Positions 1 through 9,602 of a DNA stretch of 64,000 nt are shown piece after piece. Made by a program: the position numbers and the translations under genes. Position 1 is the first letter of the stretch. Every line of letters begins with the position of its first letter. This DNA comes from Zygnema cylindricum (taxonomy: Eukaryota; Streptophyta; Zygnematophyceae; Zygnematales; Zygnemataceae). Location of the stretch: the NCBI GenBank assembly GCA_037447655.1, contig JBBHKE010000271.1, positions 62,001-126,000 on the forward strand, given 5' to 3'. Below the pieces are notes generated by a model, which saw only the letters and a list, made by a program, of their open reading frames with translations, made no database searches and was not told where the DNA came from.

Positions 1-1410
1 TTTTTCGCTTACATTACGCGTATTATGAGAAAACTGCATATAGAGTTTCCATACCTTTTCTCACAATAAAATCACGATTTACACGTGTTCCCTTAGTTGT
101 ACTGTAATTTGGTGACCGTACATTGACTACAGTACAGTTCCTCGGTTAGACAGAGATTCTCGATCACGCAACCGACAATGACCTTCCATTAGAGCGGTTC
201 TTGAACCGTGTAATGATGACAAGTGGTGACCTGGGCACTAACTATCGGTTAAAAAAGCTGTTATCCATAGCCTTGTAAATACGTCATATTTCCAGAAAAA
301 CTTTTAATCTCTCGAAAAGAAAAGTTTCTAATTCGATAAAAAAAGGCTGGAGTCTATAGAAAGAGTTGTAATTGGCAGAAAAAAAGTAATTTACTCGTTG
401 TTTTACTTTATCTTTTTTCGTCTCTAACGTGTAAATAAGTACATTTACGTAGCATAAAACAGATTCGAAAAAGAAAGAGCCTTCACGATATCGATACCTG
501 TACTTCTTCTTGTACTTTTAGGGTTTTGTGTTACTGGTCGACCATTCATCGACCATCCATTTTATTGGTCGCCTGAAAAGTATCAAAATGTGATTGGATG
601 TTAGTATTTTCAATCATTGCAACCATTGCGTTTTGAAACTGTACCACGGGTTAGTTCCAGCATTACAAAAATAGGTCATCCTAAACCAGGTTCATTCTCA
701 GTTGTGGAAGGCTATGATCCAATCAAATTGATATTTTCCACTGACAAGCAAATAAAAAAGAGTTTTTACACGTGTGTAACTGACCAGCAATATTCAATTG
801 ACAGCAACAGCTGAAAGACGACAGCAATAGGAAGCAACAAACTGACAAACAGTACGACAACAACTAAAATGGTCTTTACTCTTTACTCTTCAGAATCTCA
901 AATATTGTCGCGTACCACGAACGACCTCACTTTTGTCATCATTGGATACAGTACGGTAAAAGACATTTCGTACAAGACTGTCCCAATCAGCGCGGTTGGT
1001 ACGAACGGTTCGGCACTAGAACTAAAAGATTTTTGATAGGCTGTAGAAACCCTAAAAAACCCTAAAAAACCCTAAAAAACCGGTAAAATTCGATTTGATT
1101 TGGTTTCACTCTAAACTGGAAGTAATGTTGAATTATAATGTATTAAATTAGACAGCGTTGTGTATGGATAAATTATTAAATTTCCTATCGCGATAGGCAG
1201 ACGATATATTGGTAGTCGGTACAAGCGAGGGTACAATAAATCGGTCTTGGACCATCGCCGATATGTCGGTTCCAACCCGTACGCTGAAGTATGGAAATAC
1301 AATAAGTAGTACAGAATCGTACATATACAGTACGAAAACGATATATTAATTGTCGGTAGGTCAAAAAAACTACATATCGGTTAAGAGTAAAAAGGCTACC
1401 GATACACAAC
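1..1410. other. Non-coding, no gene recognised
   Basis: AT-rich sequence with only short chance ORFs (60-100 codons) that show no motif or splice logic. At 1050-1081 there are three direct copies of a 10-bp unit CCCTAAAAAA, which resembles degenerate plant/protist-type telomere repeat. The 1150-1400 stretch has CGATA-rich sequence like that seen again near 6.8, 33 and 34.8 kb. Confidence 0.6.
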
Positions 1411-1612
1411 ACCATCGCTATTAGTGTCAGTTTTTTTCGCCACTTAAAAATATAATTTCTCCGTACACAAGTCAGATTTTCAATCGGAGACACCAACAGG
1501 AAGGTGAGAATCTAACCTTCCAATAGCAACCATCAGATTGACAATCGAACAAGTGTGCACGAAGAAAAGGTGTTTTAAGTGGCAAAAAAAAAAACTTTAA
1601 CACTACAACCGC
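1411..1612. repeat. Diverged foldback element, family A
   Basis: The left part (ATCGCTATTAGTGTCAG, then a T run, CGCCACTTAAA, TTTCTCCGTACAC) is the inverted complement of the right part (CAAGTGTGCACGAAG, TGTTTTAAGTGGC, A run). It is a diverged copy of the better-preserved element that abuts it at 1613-1818. Small size and lack of an ORF fit a nonautonomous DNA element. Exact ends are uncertain. Confidence 0.5.
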
Positions 1613-1818
1613 GAATCGTTATTAGCGTCAATGTTTTTTTCGCCACTTTAAAACATATTTTCTCCGCACACACTTGTAAGATTATGGATATGACGGTTGC
1701 GATTGAAAGGTAACATTCTCAGCTTTCGATTGGCGGTCTCAAATTGAAAATCCAACAAGTGTGTACGGAGAAAAGATGTTTTACGTGGCGAAAAAAACAT
1801 TGACGCTAATAACGATTC
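1613..1818. mobile_element. Foldback/MITE element, family A
   Basis: A 206-bp near-palindrome. The left arm begins GAATCGTTATTAGCGTCAAT and runs through CGCCAC and TTTTCTCCGCACACACTTG. The right arm is its complement, ending ATTGACGCTAATAACGATTC, so each arm is about 65 bp. There is no coding capacity. A third copy of the core arm lies at 34270-34412. No clear target-site duplication is visible, so the superfamily is not assigned. Confidence 0.65.
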
Positions 1819-2664
1819 AAGGTGATAATAACGATTAGGGGTGTACCGAAGGACAAGGGCTCCTAAATCAACATATCGCCATATTGTCATATTGCCAAAA
1901 TGTCATACAATGCGTAATTGGATGCCAAAGCTTTAGGGTACGGTCCAAAATACTTACAACTTGGCGAACTTAGGGTGCGTCTCTGTGTGCTTAAGTCAGG
2001 GTTTTTTTTCTGTCGTTTTCCTGTAAAACTTAGAGCCGTACCGCGTAAGTTTCAACCGTACAATAAAATAGAAAAAAAGAGAAGTACATTTTGCGTCATC
2101 GTCGAATTTAAAATGTACTACATGTTTTCGTCTTGTGTTTTTCGACCCACTTCGACGACAAAAAACGTCATCTTCAACCTTATCTTTAAAATACAGGGCC
2201 GATGTGTTTTAAAATTGAGGATTTTCTATAAACAAATAGGAACACGTATTCGCACGTGTATTGTTTTGTTCAAAAACTTCAAACGAATTCAAGCGACGCG
2301 GAAGTGTACACGATTCGCTATGTTTTGTCCATTTTTGTCTAATACGACAAAGATAAGTACATAGTTTGTTTTGTTTTGTCCGTTTCTATCCGGTACGGTT
2401 TTTTTTTTTTTGCAGGGGTCTCAAGGTTCCGATGCCATTTCACGTCGAGCCGACAATAGACGCAAAGTCAAAACGCATCTTCTTCAACCGTGAAACGGCA
2501 CAGGCTGGAGGGCGGTAGGTCTACAATGTCACAAAAAGTCACGTGAAGTCACAAGCAGTTACGAAAAATGACGTGGGTCATCACAGATTGTAGACGTTGA
2601 CAGCCGTCATGGGCATTGTCGACGTATACAATTGTCACGCCCTAAGTGACAATTTCGCTGGTTA
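1819..2664. other. Non-coding, repeat-like
   Basis: The 148-codon ORF at 1918-2364 shows no recognisable domain. The GTAC/CGTAC-rich text (CCGTAC, TTTCAACCGTAC) resembles 4150-4340 and 59600-60000, suggesting a dispersed repeat family. At 2520-2600 there is a run of short GTCAC/GTCAT repeats. Confidence 0.4.
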
Positions 2665-2810
2665 CACATAGGGACACCCGAAATCCGGGTCCGCCGGATC
2701 TGCGCTAAAAAACAAAAAAAAATCTCTAAGTTTGAAGTACATAGAGACGCACCCTTACTTTGTATTTTAGCGCGGATCCGGAGGACCCGGATTTCATGTG
2801 TCTCTATGTG
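2665..2810. repeat. Short inverted-repeat element (146 bp)
   Basis: The first 46 bases (beginning CACATAGGGACACCCGAAAT) pair with the last 46 (ending CATGTGTCTCTATGTG) with about five mismatches, around an AT-rich loop of roughly 55 bp. The GC-rich arms (CCGGGTCC..CCGGATC) stand out from the AT-rich surroundings. It looks like a small foldback/MITE-type element. I found no convincing target-site duplication. Confidence 0.6.
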
Positions 2811-2954
2811 TTTACTCGAAATTGTTACTTACGTTTGTGACGATTGTATACGTCGCCAATACCCGTGACGGCTGTCACCTTATACAATTTGTCTTTGCCG
2901 CACCGTATTTTTTGAAACTTTTTGAAGCGTCGCAAGACACATCGTAATTTTGAA

Positions 2955-3760
2955 ACATAGTTGTTCACGGCGATTAGTGCGAACGTACCAATCGCGATGA
3001 ATTATACGTAACGAACGCATTGAACCTTTTGAACAAATCGTAAAAAATCGTTAATGAATTTTCATCCGTACAATTTCGTACAATTGAAACAATTTTCTTT
3101 TTACATATAGCGCAGTTTGTAAGTTTTCCGTTAAATGAGCGCTAGAGTATTATTAATATTTAAATAAATCGGACACTTCAATTTGTGAGCATAATATCTT
3201 CATCAACTGCTAGCGAAGTGTGTGGACTAAGATTACGCCAGGAATTTTGCACACCCGGGTTCAAACGTTCGGAAGGGCACATTTTTATCAAATTCCGTGT
3301 GTCTGAGCCTATCTGACAGGCAGCCATGGCCGCCTTCTCTCTGCCTTCTCTCTCTATCTATCAGACAGCACACGACTGCAAAAAAATTAAGTACATACCA
3401 TGTACAAATGACATTTTTCACATTAAGCATTGCACGACATAAAAAACGCGTGCAAAAATAGTGTGACGTTTCAACGTCTCTTTTCGAAAATGTCGGTACA
3501 TTTTCGATGAAGAGACGTACAAGTTCCGTGATATTTCTGTTCAGTTCATTGAACAGAAAGTACCAATAACTACGACGTATATTTTCCTCGATTTCCGTAC
3601 GTTTCCGTAAAAAACCGTACATATTACGGGAAATATTGTACTTTTCCCGTAAATCGCCAGTTTCAGTTTAGAGTAGACTTTTTTTGCGAATTTCAAAATC
3701 GTCACGAACTATACGTTTCAATCGGAAAATTTGAAAAAATCGCACGATTTGAACAACATT
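2955..3760. repeat. Dispersed repeat B, copy 1
   Basis: About 0.8 kb that matches 7437-8240 in the same orientation over most of its length. Shared landmarks are the ATAGCGCAGTTTRTAAG block, CACACCCGGGTT, the TCTCTATCTATCAGACAGCA block, GTGTGACGTTTCAACGTCTC and CAACTACGACGTAT-type text. Both copies contain minus-strand ORFs that translate to similar peptides, but with no recognised motif, so these are probably passengers of a transposon remnant and not genes. Confidence 0.7.
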
Positions 3761-5933
3761 GTTTTGAAACAATTTGGCATGTCGCATGTCATTGCGTGAC
3801 ATCGTAGACGTACAACCTTGCAACCGTGGTTGTACCTTGTACAACATGCCTTTGCGTAAAACCTCTCCCGTTCGGCCACCATGACTTAGCAAATTTTTCA
3901 CCTTCGCAAATTTTTCAACTTTGCGTGAAATGAGTCAAATGACACTACAGCCTCGAACCCCCTGCAAAAAAAAAGTTGTACAAGGTGCATGCAGACAAAA
4001 ACGAATAGCCCTGTACTTTTTTCAGTCATCAAAAACTTTTGAAAACTTTTCACATGTGGGAATATGTTTTCCTATTTGTGTAAAAGGTTCTACTTTGCTT
4101 AAAACACATTGCCAATGTGGTTTATGATAAGTTTGAAGATGACGTGACAGTAGGTCGGAAAAACACAAGACAACAAATTTTCGTACATCTTAAGTTAGAG
4201 AAGGACGCAAATTGTACTCTACAAATTTGCGATTTATTCGTACGGTTTCAACTTAGGCTGTACGGCGCTAAGTTTGAAAGGAAAACGACAGAAAAAAACC
4301 CGAACTTAGCCACATGGGGCTGTACCCTTAGTATGAAAAAATATTTTGAATTTGTTCTTTGTGGAACATTGGCAATGCGGGCCTTGTAGTACATACGTGA
4401 CATGTCATGGGTATACCAACTCAATCACTCAAGACAAAATCATTTTGTTTGTTTGCTTTTGTGTGAGTTTTTTCGGTTGAGTTTTTTGGCGTTTTCTTCC
4501 TTTTATTTCTATGTACTGCGAAGGTTTACCATCACACAGTTTTAATAAGCTTGGTGGTTATCTTGGGAATAGTACAGCTGAAAGTGTCCAAGCTATTTTT
4601 CTGGTTGTTTTTAGAGTTTTTAAGGTTTTTAGGGTTTTTCAGGGTTTTTTCTGATTTATAATGAGGTTAAAATAAGACATGCACCTTCCATCCTTGTTGC
4701 CTTTTTTACTCCTCTCATGTTCCCTGATTCTCTAACCTCAACACTTATTTTAATAAAGATTCCAAACTGGAATTAATGCATCACTAATGCAATATAAATG
4801 TAGTTTGGATAACACTAATATGGAGTTCACGACACAGCTTTAATTTAGTTAATGTTTTAACTCTAGCATACAATTAAGTTAAAGACTATTATTTCTCATA
4901 TAAAGCTTTTATAACTCGAAAAGCTAAGCAGAGCTCATCATTCCTAGCACATACAACTCTTACATTTCCAGCTTCCATCTGTTTCAAATTAATCACAACA
5001 TATCAACCGTTTAGGTTTTTTTTTGAGTTTTATAGTACTTGCTACCCTGATACACGGCCTTCCTTTCCATACTTTCAACATCTACTATTTCTATCAACTT
5101 TTTCTGAGACAATTCTCCAAACATGAGGAAATAATGTTGGAGATACCACATTTTATTCATCCCTGGCTTCACAAGCTCCTCTATAACATAAGATGCTTAT
5201 TAAGTAAAGATATAAAATATATAATTATATAATATTTATTTTTGTTTTGTTTTTTTTTCAATGGTTTTTCTTTATCAATTTATTACTGTTGTTGTTTTAG
5301 TTATTACATTAGTTATGCGAATATTAACTAACAGCCTTCCATTACTCACAAGGGATAACTAAGAATGTAGAAATGAAAACTGACACATCCTCTTAAAACA
5401 TTTGACAGAATTTTAATGTAGAAAACTGTACTTTTCGGATTTTTAGGTTTTTAAGGGCTGTTTAGGATTAAATTTTAAGCTTCAAGTGCTCGAGAGGAAC
5501 AATAGAACAGCCTGAGCATTCAGTCATTGGGGTTCAGAGCCGCAAACAGAACAACTACAGAAAACGGAATAATGAGTACAACCAGCAAGAGAAAAAGACA
5601 AGCAATAACAGCATATCCAGAAATAGAGATTTGATGTAAAAATTGGGGCGTAAGCTTGAAGTAGCATAAATAAGATTTTTTTTTTTTACAACTCGCCAAG
5701 TTACTTTATAAGAATAAGAATCCATCTCTTCCGAAGGGAAAGCAGTATTCAAAACCAGCAATGGAAGAACGGCCTTGGACTTGTAAAAAAACTTTTGCAA
5801 AAAAAGGTGAGCAAAAACGAGACCGTACAAAAGGCAAATCCTGGTAGAGTCTTTTACACAAATGGCAAAACTACTAAACTTGTAGAATCAAAACTGAACC
5901 AAAAGCTTACGCTAAGTGGTTATTTAGGACAAT

Positions 5934-5937
<4 letters not shown>
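3761..5937. other. Non-coding, no gene recognised
   Basis: Only short chance ORFs are present. At 4150-4340 a block resembles 1930-2130 and 59640-59790 (TTCGTACGG, then GAAAACRACRGAAAAAAACCC). Around 4615-4660 there is TTTTTAGGGTTTTT text of telomere-like composition. The remainder is AT-rich with no splice-supported exon. Confidence 0.45.

Positions 5938-5938
<1 letters not shown>

Positions 5939-6012
<74 letters not shown>
5939..6012. repeat. (GA)n microsatellite at an assembly gap
   Basis: A pure GA dinucleotide run of about 74 bp that goes straight into ten N bases (6013-6022). The true array length is unknown because the gap follows it directly. Confidence 0.97.
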
Positions 6013-6022
6013 NNNNNNNNNN
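6013..6022. other. Assembly gap (10 N)
   Basis: Ten undetermined bases at the end of the GA microsatellite. Ten is probably a placeholder length. Confidence 0.99.
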
Positions 6023-7436
6023 CTTAAACAAAGCATAGATAAATTCACTTTAAATAATGCCTGTCGCATCGTGTATTTGCAACTGCTTAAATTTTGTTAT
6101 GAAATGTTAATATTTTGGTCTCATGGCTTTGTTTTTATAATTAAATGCAATATCTAAATATTTAGTTTGAAAAAACTTTTTGCCTGCTTGTTTGCTTGTC
6201 TCGTCTACTTGAGTAGACAATCTGACGGCGGTAAATCACGGTGGTAACTTCACTATGTTACTGCATTAATTGGAACGTTTTGTTTATTGTTAGTTTTCCT
6301 GTGAAACGTAGACTGCCTCGGCTTCTTTATTTCTATTCAGACCTAGAAAATACTTTAAAACCATTAGTTTCTACTCCCCTTATTTTTTAGTCAATCTTTC
6401 CATACCTGCCAAAGTGTCCTTTTGATTGTTATTTGTTTTGCAAGGTTAATTACGTCATTGTATCACTTCAATGGTGGCACTAAATGGCGGCAGTCTAACA
6501 GATGAGTTCATCTGCTCTGTTCGTTTGTTCGTCCGTTTTTCAAAAAAGTTTGATTTATAAATCTATAACGTAAATTAATATTTTTGTTTCGGTACTCTGG
6601 TTTTATAATTGTAAAGTATTGTTTTAAATTCGTCAACGTTTATGTGCTACGCTGTCCGTAATAAATTTCACTTAAATAGATACGAAACAAATTCCTATAC
6701 ATGGCATGCCACGCTATATAAAGTCAATAATTTAATACAGTGTGTTATATAGTACTATTGTATGCATAGTATATTTTTTTAAAGACGCCGATATGGAATT
6801 TGTTGGTCTTGGACCGATATATCGGGACCTCTGACCGTTGGATAACTGATAACTATCGGTATCGGTGCTATCGGGATAAATTTTTTACCGATACACAACA
6901 ATACAAAACAGACGAACTTATGAGTCAAGCTTAGCCCTTCGTAAGTTTTGATCATAAAGTCACATCATAAAAGTACATGTAATGTGGTAGTTTAGGTGCA
7001 ACCATTCTATGAACGTACGGACAGTTTAAACCCGTGCAGAGTTTAAAACTCAAAAAATTGGGGCAACGTTCCCTAACCAAGGTTAAAACCACAGTAGGTT
7101 AGAGTTGTAGACGTTCAAACAGTAAAAACGTTTGCTTGCAATGGTGATGCGTCGCCGATATTAGGATTGATGAGTTATTATTTCGGTTGTGTTCACATTT
7201 TATTAAATTCAACCATTCTAAATTATCATTAGACAAGGGGCTCATTTTGGCACATGTAACACTACAGTACTGTATTGTACGTACTGTAAAGGACAATACA
7301 GTATTGTAGTTTATGATTTGGATTTGTAAAAACTTACTTGATTTAGTGTGATGAATTTCGATAGAGATTGGCAGGCTGGCGGCGTACATTTTAGCGTACG
7401 ACAGGTATAGAAAATTGGAAACGTTGTATACTTTTA
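6023..7436. other. Non-coding, no gene recognised
   Basis: AT-rich sequence without supported exons. At 6780-6900 there is a CGATAT-rich patch (ACCGATATATCGGGAC) like the patches at 33.3 and 34.8 kb. Around 7255-7310 lie short palindromic GTAC runs (TACAGTACTGTATTGTACG). The minus ORF at 7099-7389 has no motif. Confidence 0.45.
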
Positions 7437-8240
7437 TGCATAGTTGTTTATAGCGATTAGTGTGAACGTTTCAATCGCGACGAATTATATGTAATGATCG
7501 CATTGAACCTTTTGAACAAATTGTAAAAAAATGTTAATGAATTGTCACCCGTACAATTCCGTACAATAAAAATAAATAAATACATATAGCGCAGTTTATA
7601 AGTTTTCCGTTAAATGAGCGCTAACGTAATATAAATGTTAAAGTAAATATGGCACTCCATGTCGGTACCGAAATTCCTTTATCAACTGGTAGCGGAGAAT
7701 GTGAAAGTAGTCTACTTTAAAACTATGGCACACCCGGGTTTGAACGTCTGCAAGGGCACATTTTTATAAAATTCCATGTGTTTGAGCCTATCTGACACGC
7801 AGCCATAGCGGCCTTCTCTTTGCCTTCTCTCTCTATCTATCAGACAGCACACGACTGCAAAAAAATAAAGTACAGACCATGTACTAATGACATTTTTCAC
7901 ATTAAGCATTGCATGACATAAAAAACGCACGCGAAAATAGTGTGACGTTTCAACGTCTCCTTTCGAAAATGTGCGTACATTTTCGATGAAGAGACGTACA
8001 AGTTCCGTGATATTTCTGTTTAGTTCACTGAACAGCAAGTACCGATAACTACGACGTATCTTTTCCTCGAATTCCGTACATTCCAGTAAGAACCGTACAT
8101 ATTACGGAAATTATTGTACTTTTCCCGTAAATTGTCAGTTTCAGTTTACAGTAGACGTTTTTTTGCGATTTTCAAAATCGTCACGAATTATACGTTTCAA
8201 TTGGAAAATTTGAAAGAATTGCACGATTAGAACAACACTG
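7437..8240. repeat. Dispersed repeat B, copy 2
   Basis: Second copy of the 0.8-kb repeat at 2955-3760, same orientation, with scattered substitutions and small indels. Similarity stops near 8240, after GATTAGAACAACA; copy 1 has GATTTGAACAACA at the same point and then goes its own way. It supports a mobile or duplicated origin for both. Confidence 0.7.
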
Positions 8241-9119
8241 CTTTTATGTGGTCTTCATGTACTATACGCGTAATATACGTGAAGTACTGTACTGTACTCC
8301 TTAAATACGCGTATAACACTGGCTACCATATATAGCATTTCTACTCCTTTTCGCGTTTTTCAAGTACACGGTATAGTTTGGACCTCGGAGACCGTCTGCT
8401 GAACCGCTAATAGTTTTTCCCAGCGTTCCAAACCGACACTATTCGACTTCAGAGTGGATTCCAAAACCGGCCGCCGACAAAAGCGTGTTTTCGTTTTTTT
8501 TCCGATTCTCTTCCCGTTTTTGTACGAAATGCCGTTTTATTCCCATCCTCGCCAACCTCGAAACTTTCCAACTTACCGTCACGCGTCAAGTCTCGAAGAG
8601 CCGCAAAAAGCCAAAAACCAAAAATTGTCAAACTCAAAAAAAGAGTTACAATAACAAAAAAAGAAATACGAATAGTAATAAAAATAAAAAAACGAAATTC
8701 CGAACCTCAACATTTCGTAAACGTGTACTCTTCTTCAATTGGCTGCTTCACCCAAGCTCGTTTCTTATCTCCTCCCACTCCCTTCCTTCTCTCCACTCTC
8801 TCTCTCGCTTCTCCCCTTCCGTCTCTCCTCCTCTCCTTCGCTTCTTTTCTTCTCTCCTTTCTCTCTTTCTCTCCTTCTCTCCTCCTTCCTCGTCTGCTCC
8901 TCTCCTTCCTCCTCTCCTTCCTCCTCTCCTTCTTCCTCTCCTTCCTCTTCTCCTTCCTCCTCTCCTTCTTCCTCTCCTTCCTCCTCTTCCTCGCTCTTCT
9001 TCCTCTCCCTTTCTCCTTCCTACTCTCCCTTATTCCTTCCTCCTCTCCTCCCTTCTACCCCTCTCTCCCTCCTCCTCTCATTTCGTCTCTCCCTCTCTCC
9101 TTCCTTCCCTCCTTCCCCG
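8241..9119. other. Upstream region with pyrimidine-rich tract
   Basis: 8241-8740 has no recognised gene. 8755-9118 is an almost pure C/T tract (CTCCTTCCT-type units) that is open in all three plus frames and would encode Ser/Pro/Leu/Phe homopolymer-like peptide; I read it as 5' flanking or untranslated sequence of the gene that starts at 9120. The reading frame of that gene stays open through the tract but contains no ATG upstream of 9120, which favours 9120 as the start. Confidence 0.5.
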
Positions 9120-9602
9120 ATGTCCGACGCTCCTCACCCCCCACCGTTTCCAAACCTCCCTCCCAACTCCCTCTCCGAACCTAACCTCCTTCCCGAACCT
9201 AGCTCCCTCCAAGTTTCTTCACCTGCGAACCAAAACCGTCACGCTTTGTCACGTCCGTACGACCAAAACGACGAAAATTCTCCTCAAATTCCGCCGCCGC
9301 TGAACCTAACCAGTCACGCTTTGTCACGTCCGTACGACAAAAACGACGAAAATTGTCCGGATTTGTCGGCATATGCGGGATTCCAATCGTGGCTCGCGGA
9401 ATACGCGGCCCGGGGATCCAGTTTACTGTCTGACGAACTGTACGGACAGGTGGCAGCTTTTCTCCGTACGGATTTTCAGAAGGGAGCGCAAGGACAACCG
9501 GGTGACGCGAAATTCCGTCACGCTGTACGGAGGAAGCGGTACCATCTAGTTACAGTTCCCGGATTAGGGTTGAAGGACGCCGTTTATGCGACCAATGAGC
9601 TG
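9120..9602 (+). CDS. Exon 1: NOL4/KRBA2-like N-terminal domain
   Basis: 161 codons from ATG 9120 to the donor CTG|GTAAGA. Residues about 95-160 contain [23 protein letters not shown], then [16 protein letters not shown] and [10 protein letters not shown]. The arrangement of an F..WL start, a D.KFR.WV-type basic helix and a short GLGL-type strand is what I recall for the N-terminal region of KRBA2 and NOL4. Residues 35-85 contain a direct duplication: [13 protein letters not shown] and [13 protein letters not shown], 27 residues apart. The leader is Pro/Ser-rich. Confidence 0.65.

Noticed and set aside
1918-2364. 148-codon ORF as a gene
   Set aside because: No domain, composition like neighbouring dispersed repeats, no splice partners.
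3233-3622. 129-codon minus ORF, with a relative at 7712-8038
   Set aside because: The similarity of the two is explained by the whole 0.8-kb DNA repeat; there is no motif and no sign that protein is conserved more than DNA.
8485-9184. Ser/Leu/Phe/Pro-rich ORFs in three frames upstream of the SAM gene
   Set aside because: Low-complexity pyrimidine tract; only the frame that leads into ATG 9120 continues into conserved sequence, and it has no earlier ATG.
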